A DNA stretch of 22,501 nt, from positions 16,974 to 39,474 of the forward strand of contig NW_014577491.1 of NCBI RefSeq assembly GCF_000485595.1. The letters are read 5' to 3'. The stretch's first letter is position 1. Each line of letters begins with the position of its first letter. The translations under genes and the position numbers were made by a program. Below are positions 1-9,312 of the stretch, piece after piece. Under the pieces are notes generated by a model. It saw nothing but the letters and a program-made list of their open reading frames with translations, was not told the origin of the DNA and did no database searches. The stretch is from Priapulus caudatus (Eukaryota > Priapulida > Priapulimorpha > Priapulimorphida > Priapulidae).

Positions 1-216
1 CTGAACAATAAGATCGAAGATCTTGAGATATTGATAATCGAACAAAATTCGCAATCAAACCTATCGAAATCCCTAAACAATAAGATCGAAGATCTTAAGA
101 TATTGATAATCGAACAAAATTCGCAAACGAACTTATCAAAATCCCTGAACAATAAGATCGACGATCTTAAGATATCGATCAAGGAATCGATCAATACGAC
201 TAGTCAGGCTACGATC
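1..216 (+). repeat. 72-bp (24-residue) coding sub-repeats, first cluster
   Basis: Units begin at 1, 73 and 145, each starting CTGAACAATAAGATCGA or CTAAACAATAAGATCGA and encoding LNNKIEDLKILIIEQNSQTN plus LSKS. Equivalent clusters lie at about 868-1155 and 1807-2094, where a more diverged unit (LINKIDNLHQLILEQNSKSN) and a still older one (SSLDDLYVTMTTTLQQSQTN) precede the conserved ones, giving four 24-residue units per cluster. Most units carry an N-L-S sequon. Confidence 0.85.
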
Positions 217-3200
217 GGTGACACGGCGGCCTTCATCGATCAAAAGCTGAACGATGTACAGACGGTGCTGCGCCGTAAATTCGGCATCATGATGGCAGAG
301 ATGGAAGCGAGCGTGCAGACGAGCGTTAACACGAGTGCACAGCAGCTGTCAGACGAGATGCACTCGAGGTTTGACAACATGGAGCTATACGACAACGACC
401 TGCTCTCTCTGTCCGAACAACTACAACACTCACACGAGACACTTACTGGTGGGCTGCATGAAATACAGCAGAATCTATCTAACAGTCACAGCAACGACCT
501 GTTCTCCTTGTTTGAGCAACTACAACACTCCCATCTGACACTCATCAACACTTTAGAGGAAATACGACAGAACTTAACGAGTACTAACAACTACGACTTA
601 CTCGTTCAAGGCTCGAACAACATTCACGAGAAGCTTAGCAACATGGAGTCGTTAGTGAACAGCCACACGACACGCAGCGCCACCACGCTCGGAGAAGCTC
701 TGCTAACGAAGATGTCCGAAGTAACGACAAACGTAGAGAAGAGTGTGACTGCGGAACTGGACCCAATACTGACCCTGATGTCCGGCATGTTGACATCGAT
801 GGACACGCTGACCAACTACACCGAGTCGAACGATAGAACAGCGATGAAGCTCAGAAAGCAATTCCTCAGCAGTCTAGACGATCTATACGTTACCATGACG
901 ACCACGCTGCAGCAATCACAGACCAACTTATCGGGATCGCTGATCAATAAAATCGATAATCTTCACCAATTAATATTAGAACAGAATTCCAAATCAAACC
1001 TATCGAAATCTCTAAACAATAAGATCGAAGATCTTAAGATATTGATAATCGAACAAAATTCGCAAACGAACTTATCGAAATCCCTGAACAATAAGATCGA
1101 CGATCTTAAGATATCGATGACGGAATCGATCGATACGACTAGTCAGGCTACGATCGGTGACACGGCGACCTTCATCGATCAAAAGCTGAACGATGTACAG
1201 ACGGTGCTGCGCCGTAAATTCGGCATCATGATGACAGAGATGGAAGCGAGCGTGCAGACGAGCGTTAACACGAGTGCACAGCAGCTGTCAGACGAGATGC
1301 ACTCGAGGTTGGACAACATGGAGCTATACGACAACGACCTGCTCTCTCTGTCCGAACAACTACAACAATCACACGATACACTTGCTGGTGGGCTGCATGA
1401 AATACAGCAGAATCTATCTAACAGTCACAGCAACGACCTGCTCTCCTTGTTTGAGCAACTACAACACTCCCATCTGACACTCATCAACACTTTAGAGGAA
1501 ATACGACAGAACTTAACGAGTGGTAACAACTACGACTTACTCGTTCAAGGCTCGAACAACATTCACGAACAGCTGAGTAACATGGAGTCGTTAGTGAACA
1601 GCCACACGACACGCAGCGCCACCACGCTCGGAGAAGCTCTGCTAATGAAGATGTCCGAAGTAACGACAAACGTAGAGAAGAGTGTGACTGCGGAACTGGA
1701 CCCAATACTGACCCTGATGTCCGGCATGTTTACATCGATGGACACGCTGACCAACTACGCCGAGTCAAACAATAGAACAGCGATGAAGTTCAGAAAGAAA
1801 TTCCTCAGCAGTCTAGACGATCTATATGTTACCATGACGACCACGCTGCAGCAATCACAGACCAACTTATCGGGATCGCTGATCAATAAAATCGATAATC
1901 TTCACCAATTAATATTAGAACAGAATTCCAAATCAAACCTATCGCAATCCCTGAACAATAAGATCGAAGATCTTAAGAAATTGATAATCGAACAAAATTC
2001 GCAAACGAACTTATCAAAATCCCTGAACAATAAGATCGACGATCTTAAGATATCGATCACGGAATCGATCGATACGACTAGTCAGGCTACGATCGGTGAC
2101 ACGGCGGCCTTCATCGATCAAAAGCTGAACGATGTACAGACGGTGCTGCGCCGTAAATTCGGCATCATGATGACAGAGATGGAAGCGAGCGTGCAGACGA
2201 GCGTTAACACGAGTGCACAGCAGCTGTCAGACGAGATGCACTCGAGGTTTGACAACATGGAGCTATACGACAACGACCTGCTCTCTCTGTCCGAACAACT
2301 ACAGCAGTCACACGATACACTTGCTGGTGGGCTGGATGAAATACAGCAGAATCTATCTAACAGTCACAGCAACGACCTGTTCTCCATGTTTGAACAACTA
2401 CAACACTCACACGAGACACTTGCTGGTGGGCTGGATGAAATACGACAGAATCTATCGAACAGTAACAGCAACGACCTGCTCTCTCTTTCCGACCAACTCC
2501 AACACTCACATCTGACACTTATCAACGGGTTAGAAAAATTACAGCAGAACCTAACAAGCCGTAACAACCACGACGACACACGCACACTGTCTAAACAAAT
2601 ACAACACACACACGTGACGCTTCTTAGTGGGTTACAGGAAATACGACAGAACATAACAGATCCGAACAGCTGCGACTTTCTCCTTCAAAGCAGCGATAAA
2701 ATTCAAGAACAGCTAAACAACATGGCGGCGACCATGAACAAGCACGAGGCCCGCAGCTGTGGCAACGGCGTCGACAGCATGGTAAAGGCGAACTGGACCG
2801 CCACCTTCGACCGACTGACGACCGCGACGACAGCATCACTCGCCGCCGCCTCGTCACGTGACGAACGCACGCGGACGGCCCTCGATCAGCTGCAGCACAC
2901 GTTAGCAGACGTCGGAGCGAGGCTCGCCGACCACTCGCGCACCCTGGTGGCTTACGCGAGCGAGAACGGCGACCGACTCGCGGCGGAGATCGCTCGCAGC
3001 TGCGGCGCCGTTGACGATAGCGTCCGCGCGCTGCTCGCGGGTACGGCTGCGGGCGGCGAACTAGCGGCGAGCATCGACGCGGCAAAAAACGCGACGGAAA
3101 CGCTGCGTGCCGAACTCGCCGATTTCGATCGGGGTCAATGTCTGGCTAATGTAACGCAAGAACTAACATCGCTGCTGACGGAGGAAAGAGAGAGAATGGC

Positions 3201-5488
3201 AGCGCGGCGGGTAGCATACGATAGTTTTGGCTCGCAGGCTCTGCGGCTGCTGACGTTAATGAACACGAGTGATGCGATCGGCAGGCTGGAGAAATCTGTG
3301 AACGCCAGCGCTGCGCTAGTGAACGAATCCGTCACCGACGCCTTACGTGACGCTAACGAGGAGATTAGCGACGCGGTTAACGCGTCAGTGCGTGACGCGG
3401 TCAACGCGTCCGTCACCGGCGCGTTAGACAGCATCGTTGATCGAGTGATGACGCATCTGTTTACGGGAGCTGCTAGCGACGCAGTTAGTGATTTCGTTAG
3501 CAGCTCTGACCCATCCACAGGTTCTCTCATCAGTAGATTCGAAAAGCTCTTCTCGCCGCCGCAACGCGACGCTGCTTATGACGCCAAATCGGACGCATCT
3601 GACGAGCTGCTGCGTCGGCTGGAGACTGCTTGCGTCGGCGGCTACCGCGAGCTGTCGGCCAGCGTCGCCATCGTCAAGGACGTCGGCAGCGACGTCGCCG
3701 ACGTCCGCAAGCATGTCGGCGGGTTGCGCGCGCAGCTGCGCGAACACGCGGCGACGTCGGCCGCCGGATTCGGCAACGTCACGCGCGACGTCGCTGCGAT
3801 GCTCGCCGACAAACAGCCGCTAGGTGGCGACGCGTCGGCGACGAAGGTGCGCGAGAACACGGCGGTGATTCTCGGCGAACTATCGCATATTCTCGGCGCG
3901 ACGCAGAAGGAGCGTAAAAGCGACTGCGCGACGTTCGCCGGCAGGCTGGCGACGATAGAACGCGGACTGAGCGGCGAGTACGCGCGCCTGCGCACGGCCG
4001 TCGAGACGATGCTGACGACCGTCGGCACGCGCGATGACGTCACGAAGCAGACGACCGACGACCTCGCCGCCGAGGTTACGTGGACGCAGCGACGTCTGAA
4101 GTCGCTCGTTGACGACAACGAGGCGCTGCATTCGGCCGTGTTCGCCGCCGCAGCCGACGCGGCGACGCTGAACGCTCGCGTCGACGGGTTCAGTAAGTCC
4201 GTCGGCGACCACGACGCGGCGCTGGCGCGCGAGCGGAGCGCGGCCAGCGACGTACGGAAGCAGCTGGGCGCGCAGAGACACCTGACGGGGAAGGTGAGCG
4301 GACAGGTGAACGCTGTGCGGAAGAACGTCGCCGCTCTGTCGGCTCTCGTCGGCAAGAAGACGAAGAGCATGGGTGGGTTAGTGCGTGAGCAACGCAGCCT
4401 GCGGGGCAACACGCAGGAGATACGGCGAGGTCTGCAGGCGCACATGCAGCAGGCGGCAGGTCTGCCACCGCGGCTGCGTCAGCTCGAGCTCGCTGAGTCG
4501 CTGCTTGCGTCGGCGCAGCTCGAACACGCGCGTCTGCTGCGAGAACTCAACGATAGCGTGGCGACGCACGACGCGGCGATCGTCGGCCACGATGCAAGGA
4601 TCGACGACGTCGGCCGCGCCGTCGCTGACGCCGATGCGAAGATCGATGACGTCGGTCGGCTGCTGGAGTCGCACGCCGGCGACGTGGCGAACCGACGCGA
4701 GATCGTCGCCGTGCTGAACGCGCTTGCCGACGACGTCGCCGCCGCGAGAAACCGCACCGACGCCCTGGCGAGCGTCGCCGCCGACAGCGACGTCGGCGCG
4801 ACGCTAGAAGCGATGCGCGTCGCCGACGTCGCGCGGGAGAAGTCGGTCGACGAGCTGCACGACAGGGTCGAAGACGTCGGCACGCGTTTGAAGAGCGTCG
4901 GCGAGGCGGTGGCGCGGCTGGCGGCCAAAGACGAGCAGCTGCTGAGTAAAGACGTGGACACGCGTCTCGGTTTACTCGAGAACGACGCCCGCGAGACGGC
5001 CATGTTTAGAAACGAGACGGCCATGTTTAGAAACGAGACGGCCATGTTTAGAAACGAGACGGCCATGTTTAGAACCGAGACGGCCATGTTTAGAAACGAG
5101 ACAGCGATGGTCGGGGCCACGCTGCATCACCACGCTGTCGGACTCCGCAAGCTCCGGCATGACGTCACAGGTCTCGCATCGCGCCTCAACGAGACGAAGA
5201 TGGGCGCGAGCAGGAGGTTCAAACGCATGAACAAGATGCACAAAAAACTGTCGCGAACGGACAAACGATTGGCGACGAAGCACGCGCGCGACTACCGACG
5301 CGTCGAGTCGAAGTTTCGCGCCGGAAATCGTCTGCTGGCGCATCTCAGCGCGGAAGTGAGCAATCACACGGACGCCGTTGTCATGGCGACGGCGCAGCGA
5401 CCGCTGGATTCTCGTGAATGGACGGCAGATGAGCAGAAGCTGAGAGAGGAAGCCGAGATGATAACGCCAACAGGGATATCTTTAGCGA
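1..5488 (+). CDS. Giant secreted coiled-coil protein, 5'-truncated, joined to a C1q exon
   Basis: The frame is open from base 1, so the true start lies upstream; the TTG at 31 is not a start. About 1,830 codons of uninterrupted coding sequence are seen before the predicted donor. Residues about 1-900 are nested repeats: 24-residue units (SLNNKIEDLKILIIEQNSQT type), 33-residue units (LSLSEQLQHSHETLAGGLDE type) and a 313-residue super-unit. Residues about 900-1,830 are Ala/Asp/Arg/Val-rich coiled coil with few cysteines. NxS/T sequons are frequent (NLS, NLT, NET, NVT), which suits a secreted protein. Two donors of sequence GTAAGC (GT at 5489-5490 and 5495-5496) both leave phase 1, matching the C1q exon acceptor. 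Family knowledge: long coiled coils ending in C1q occur in EMILIN/multimerin-like extracellular proteins. No signal peptide or EMI domain can be checked because the N-terminus is outside the window. If the intron is not removed the frame stops at TAA 5599-5601. Confidence 0.85.
2278..2700 (+). repeat. 99-bp (33-residue) coding sub-repeats, expanded block
   Basis: Successive units of 33 residues read roughly NDLLSLSEQLQQSHDTLAGG, with diverged later units such as DTRTLSKQIQHTHVTLLSGL. About four to five units are found here, against two to three in the earlier super-repeats (388-600 and 1327-1540). Each unit ends in an NLS, NLT or NIT sequon before the next begins. Confidence 0.8.
4991..5101 (+). 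repeat. 21-bp coding repeat (ETAMFRN heptads)
   Basis: The 21-bp unit ACGGCCATGTTTAGAAACGA is repeated about five times in frame and encodes the heptapeptide ETAMFRN. All but one unit give an N-E-T glycosylation sequon; in one unit the Asn codon AAC is ACC (Thr). Neighbouring units are almost identical at DNA level, which suggests recent slippage or unequal exchange. Confidence 0.93.
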
Positions 5489-5883
5489 GTAAGCGTAAGC
5501 GACGCGTGGGACTAGCAGCGAAAAATGAAAGCATGAAGTCAATTTACGCCTCCTCGCCGGCCATCTTGCGCCAAAAGATTCTGCTCATTAATTGTATATA
5601 AATATAAATATATATATGATGTAATTGCATACGATAGCTAAATATTACAACGGCCTAATAAAAATGCGCGCTTGTAAATAATGATTGCATGTGTCTTCAT
5701 TATGTAGATCCACAAAGAAACCATTTTCGCTAGTCTTGCTCTCTCATTCTATTTCTGAATTTTATTTTCCTATTGGTTTCATCTCTCCGTTTGTGGGCAG
5801 CTTGATAATTGCGGTCATGACAGTCAAGTTATCTATTGTTATGTTGTTATTATTATTTACATAACCATGTATGTGCGTTTCAG
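5489..5883 (+). other. Predicted phase-1 intron between coiled-coil and C1q exons
   Basis: The donor is GTAAGC at 5489 (or the equivalent GTAAGC at 5495). The acceptor is a T-rich stretch ending TGCGTTTCAG at 5883. Both donors leave one base of a codon and the downstream exon supplies two, so the frame is kept. The first about 110 bases stay open in the upstream frame, to TAA at 5599, after which the sequence becomes AT-rich and non-coding. The splice is inferred, not shown by transcripts. Confidence 0.75.
5657..5662 (+). promoter_or_regulatory. Intronic polyadenylation signal AATAAA
   Basis: A canonical AATAAA lies 56 bases after the intronic in-frame stop (5599-5601) and is followed within about 25-35 bases by a TG-rich stretch (TTGCATGTGTCTTC). 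This spacing fits a cleavage site. If used, it would end the transcript before the C1q exon. Confidence 0.45.
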
Positions 5884-6293
5884 CAACAACATCGTTTCCG
5901 GTGCAGTTCTCCGCCAGGGTGGGCTTCGATCAGATCGTGCCGGCTAAGGGCACCGTCGCCTTTTCTGTGATACTCGAAAACGTCGGCGCCGGATACGATC
6001 CGAAAACCGGACACTTTGTTGCGCCGGAAAACGGGTATTACCTGTTTGACGTCACCATCTCGTCGGACTACTACACGCGTCTGTTCGCGACGCTCGTTGT
6101 CAATGAGACCGAGGTGATGTTTATTCACTCCGCCGGTAAGAACTACCAGGACTCGGGCAGCAACTCTGTCATTAGACGCATGGAGAAGCGAGAGCATGCG
6201 TACGTGCGGATCACGAAGAGACCGCCGGGTGCAACCTACATCACCCGTTTCTTCTCCACCTTCACCGGCTTCCGATTAAACTCAGGGGCGTAG
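5884..6293 (+). CDS. C1q domain, last exon of the coiled-coil gene
   Basis: The exon encodes about 136 residues, the usual size of a C1q globular domain. Recognisable family positions are the aromatic opening FPVQFSARVGF, the F-V-x-N-x-G-x-x-YDxxTGxFxAPxxGxYxF block (AFSVILENVGAGYDPKTGHF, then VAPENGYYLFDV), a polar middle strand, and the closing FSTFTGFRL. One sequon (NET) is present. The domain forms jelly-roll trimers in the family, which agrees with an upstream trimeric coiled coil. The exon starts two bases into a codon, matching the phase-1 donor at 5489 or 5495. The last codons and stop TAG (6291-6293) fall inside an inserted MITE end. Confidence 0.88.
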
Positions 6294-6519
6294 CCAGGGG
6301 TGATTCCAGGCATTCCGGAATCCCCCCCTGGTTTGTATCAAAATAGCACATATCTGATACAGTATGTATATAAAAGCATGAAATGAATATTTTAACGAAG
6401 CTTTATTAGTATATAGTAGGTTTGGAATCCTCCCCTCTTGGAAGGAATCCTCTCCTCTTGGAAGAAATCCCCCCTCTTGGAAGGAATCCCCTATCTTGGA
6501 AAAACTGGCTATGCCCCTG
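6283..6519. mobile_element. MITE supplying the stop codon of the C1q exon
   Basis: The ends are CAGGGGCGTAGCCAG (6283) and CTGGCTATGCCCCTG (ending 6519), inverted repeats matching at 14 of 15 positions. The five bases AAACT flank both ends (6278-6282 and 6520-6524), a likely target-site duplication. There is no room for a transposase. The CAGGGGCGTAG end resembles those of the elements near 18324 and 18643, so this may be a local family. The superfamily is uncertain: ends look hAT-like but hAT usually makes 8-bp duplications. Confidence 0.75.
6424..6501 (+). repeat. About 20-bp tandem repeat inside the MITE
   Basis: Four imperfect copies of GGAATCCTCCCCTCTTGGAA lie end to end, two of 20 bp and two of 19 bp. 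Confidence 0.85.
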
Positions 6520-6524
6520 AAACT

Positions 6525-8316
6525 GCTGTGTGTGAAAGTGAACCCCTGAAACTGAACGTGATAGTGCCTAGCTCGAGGTTTAGTGAGGTTTTATTGAAAG
6601 AGACTTCTTCGTCTCTCGTGGGAGGGCCACCCGACTGTGAGTAACTTGAAAGCCGCCGGCAAGAGTACTGTTGAAATATCGAGCCGGAGTTTTGCACCGG
6701 ATTTTGTTCTGAAATGTTTCAGCTGAATATTGACATCTGGCCACATCCAAGATTGTTTGAGATCGCTTTGCTTTCGCGCAACACCATGCGTTTACTGACT
6801 GCGGTGTTAAACAGAATATACACGGCTGCGTTGTGCGCTCGTTCACTGGTCACGCCTCATATGCGCAAGTCCAAATATCTGCGGAAAGCTCAGTCTTGGG
6901 CCTCTCTATCTTTCTTTACTTTTTCGTATATATAAGATTTCATCTCGCAACGAGAAATCGGTTTACACGACTGTTCGTGTGGCCGGCAATTTGTGTAGGT
7001 GTGCCTGTGCCTACCACTGCCTAACCCTAACCCTAACAGCTGTAATGCAAAGCTACGCGTATATTTTCTCGCACGTGTGATCTAAGCTTTTGCGTCTGAT
7101 CTGATAAGAAAGAAGCTAGAATGCAGTAAATAACGTTCTTACCAAGTATTTAAATCGACGTGGCGCCACCTTATCAGTCGGCCTGGATATTCGAATCGGC
7201 CCCGCGGGCACCTCTTCACGCGGCTACATAGGAGCATTTTAACGTCGGATTACATTGGGCAAATACTGTAAATTGCGCGAGAATGAATGAAAAGGCAGGA
7301 CATAAAAGTACTGTGATAGAGATTTTTTCTATTTTTCCTAGTCTCCCACGAAAGGCACATCCGATGAAAACCTTAGTTAACGTAAAATGACAAGGCGTAG
7401 TGTATACCGACTATAACGCGGTAGTATTGTATTACACTACCCCGGCATCGTAATAGCAAAATTATACCGAGATGAACAGATGTGTTGTACTTTGAAGTCG
7501 TTGTTTGTTTTATGTTTATTGAGTTGGCGATAATACCCTTCTTCCCACGTTGAAAGGCGTTGTATTGATTACCTCATGAAGAACCAGTGTTCACCGCGAT
7601 AGTCACTAGCTGCTGCTTCGTTGGAGTTCGCACGAAATGAGTGTAGGTGGAAGTAAATATTTAGTCTGGCGTAAGCTACATTCATGCCGGAGGCTTAGTT
7701 CTGAAAAAGCAATGTTTTTGCACTTTTGGAAACAAGTTTGAAATTCGGCGTTCATATACACGTGGCTATGGCGAATAATTTTTGCTATAGAAGTACTTCG
7801 ACAGCGCCCGCTGGTTTATGCAATACATGACATCAATGTTTTTCATCGCATCGCTTCGTGAGTTTTATGTGTTTCGCGGAGTATTATATCACTTACGATA
7901 GCTCTAATACTACAGTGCTTGTTGTCACAGACCGGCAGTGAGTGCGGTGGGGGCAACCAGCGTTATATAGAACTAGAGCTATACGTCTAGGAAAACTCAG
8001 CGCATTATTGCTGAATTTAATTACAAGAAACTCCACCGAAGCGGTTATTTTATTCTTGCTCCCTTCCCCGCGTGTGTACATGATTTATAAACACAGCTGT
8101 GTGCTTTATGCTGACGCCTCATGATCACACACGCCGGTCCCAATATAGCACAATAACACAACGTATATTGTATCGCAAATTGATAATTTCATTACAAATC
8201 TTATATAACAAAAATGTATGATAGCGGATAGCGTAAATTCGCGTTAGGTTTTTTAATGATGATTAATCAGACACAATCTATGTCATATGATCTTTAAATA
8301 TTGTTTTGTAGATTAT
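6525..8316. other. Intergenic stretch without a recognisable gene
   Basis: Only short, unconserved-looking frames occur on either strand. A direct repeat CCCCTGAAACTG is found at 6514 and 6544. A TATATAAG box lies near 6925 without a supported gene. A telomere-type array is at 7021 and a small hairpin (GGTAGT/ACTACC) near 7420. I see no RNA gene with tRNA A and B boxes. Confidence 0.6.
7021..7037. repeat. Short interstitial telomeric array
   Basis: CTAACCCTAACCCTAAC, nearly three units of the TTAGGG-type repeat. Confidence 0.85.
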
Positions 8317-8350
8317 ATCAGGAGTCTATCAATATTGATAGACTCCTGAT
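8317..8350. repeat. 34-bp perfect palindrome
   Basis: The arm ATCAGGAGTCTATCAAT (8317-8333) is followed directly, with no spacer, by its exact reverse complement (8334-8350). Confidence 0.95.
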
Positions 8351-8754
8351 TATATGTAGAGTAGGCCACAGGCACTTGAAGCATTTCAATAAAATATATA
8401 CGCAGGGGTCGTGTGCTGTGCACGGCGACAGTTAAATATATAGAACTATATATTTAACTGTCGCCGTGCACAGCACACGACCCCTGCGTATATATTTTAT
8501 TGAAACGCCTCAAGTGCCTGTGGAGTAGGCGACTTGACTTGCGAAATTCCTGATGTAATCTATACATAGATAATCATATCACAATAGTTTCATATTATTT
8601 TTTTTATGGCATCCTATGCCAGTAGGCCTACAGATCTGTGAATAATATGAGAGCATTCAGATATGGTTATCTATGTATAGATTACATCGGAATTCGCAAG
8701 TTTTATTTTACAATACACGTCAAGTATCATACTCTACATATAATCTATATAGGC
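8348..8754. mobile_element. Larger inverted-repeat element hosting the foldback insertion
   Basis: GATTATATGTAGAGT at 8348-8362 is matched by its reverse complement (ACTCTACATATAATC) near 8732-8746. Further in, the block CTTGCGAAATTCCTGATGTA (about 8538) through to CATATC (8580) is matched in reverse by GATATGG...CGCAAG (8661-8700), including GATGTAATCTATACATAGAT. The two halves pair well once the 156-bp element is removed from the left arm. It looks like a non-autonomous inverted-repeat transposon; exact ends are not certain. Confidence 0.6.
8367..8522. mobile_element. 156-bp foldback MITE with 8-bp target duplication
   Basis: The element is almost wholly an inverted repeat: arms of about 77 bp start CACAGGCACTTGA and end TCAAGTGCCTGTG, differ at only two positions, and are separated by AA at 8444-8445. 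GAGTAGGC occurs directly on both sides (8359-8366 and 8523-8530), an 8-bp target duplication as made by hAT-type transposases. Near-perfect arms imply a recent insertion or continuing arm correction. Confidence 0.88.
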
Positions 8755-8829
8755 CTATACCTGATTATTTGCAAGCATAAATCAAATCTTGTCAACATAC
8801 AGTGTAAACAACGATTTATAACCTATAAT

Positions 8830-8855
8830 ACCCTAACCCTAACCCTAACCCTAAC
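8830..8855. repeat. Interstitial telomeric array, four units
   Basis: ACCCTAACCC... continues for just over four perfect CCCTAA units within AT-rich DNA. Confidence 0.93.
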
Positions 8856-9048
8856 ACACCTCATTTTACCGATTATCCACTAGAGTGACTGAAAACGAAT
8901 GCAGTTTTATTCACTGCTGATCCTATTATTAATCTATCTATATCTATACTATAATTTGGCTAATCTTGTGTGGCTGTGCTGTGTGTGCTTTGTTTGTCCT
9001 CGTCTTTTCGCCGCTGATTTGTCACTCATCGCGCTAACTGAGATATAT

Positions 9049-9178
9049 CAGAATCACCACGTCTGGGAGATGGTTCCTGGCTGAGAAAACAATTTGAAAA
9101 AGATTTACAGTATTCATATTAAGTCAAAAATTCGTAAAAATGCTATTCCGTCAATAGATGGCAGTGCGTACAGCAAGA
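9049..9178 (+). repeat. Dispersed repeat, copy 1 of 3
   Basis: The core CAGAATCACCACGTCTGGGA plus GATGGTTCCTGGCTGAGAAA is repeated in diverged form at about 9246-9312 and 9652-9760. Each copy is followed by an A/T-rich stretch and a TCAATAGATGGCAGTG-like or CATTAGATGG-like motif. All three are in the same orientation. The family is not recognised. Confidence 0.7.
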
Positions 9179-9245
9179 TCCACATTCAACATACGTGGGA
9201 ATTACACGGTGTGTCTCTTGACTGCCGCCGCTTATGAGCATATTC

Positions 9246-9312
9246 AGAATCACCACGGTTCTGGGAGGATGGTTCTGGCTCAAATCAAAAATCTACTTCT
9301 CTCATTAGATGG
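9246..9312 (+). repeat. Dispersed repeat, copy 2 of 3 (short)
   Basis: It has CAGAATCACCACGGTTCTGG, then GGATGGTTCTGGCT and a shortened tail ending CTCATTAGATGGTG. It differs from copy 1 by substitutions and small indels. Confidence 0.65.

Larger units (their letters stand above)
1..2817 (+). repeat. 939-bp coding tandem repeat, about three copies
   Basis: The same sequence recurs at an exact spacing of 939 bp (313 codons): for example the segment encoding MHSRFDNMELYDND starts at 358, 1297 and 2236. Copies 1 and 2 are nearly identical over their length apart from scattered substitutions. Copy 3 matches closely to about 2330, then gains extra 99-bp units and grades into diverged GC-rich sequence whose residues (CDFLLQSSDKIQEQLNNM) still align with YDLLVQGSNNIHEQLSNM of copies 1 and 2. 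The period is a multiple of three, so the frame is kept. The array probably continues past the left edge. Confidence 0.92.

Noticed and set aside
31-33. TTG at 31 as the start of the coiled-coil protein
   Set aside because: The frame is open to base 1 and the repeat pattern continues through it, so the start is upstream of the window.
2624-5367. Long open frames on the minus strand and in other plus frames across the coiled-coil gene
   Set aside because: They are by-products of the GC-rich, repeat-built codon pattern of the main frame; their translations are Arg/Ser-rich and show no domain.
8369-8520. The 78-bp inverted arms as a CRISPR-like or miRNA precursor structure
   Set aside because: This is animal DNA, the arms are almost identical with a 2-base loop, and the 8-bp flanking duplication explains it as a transposon.
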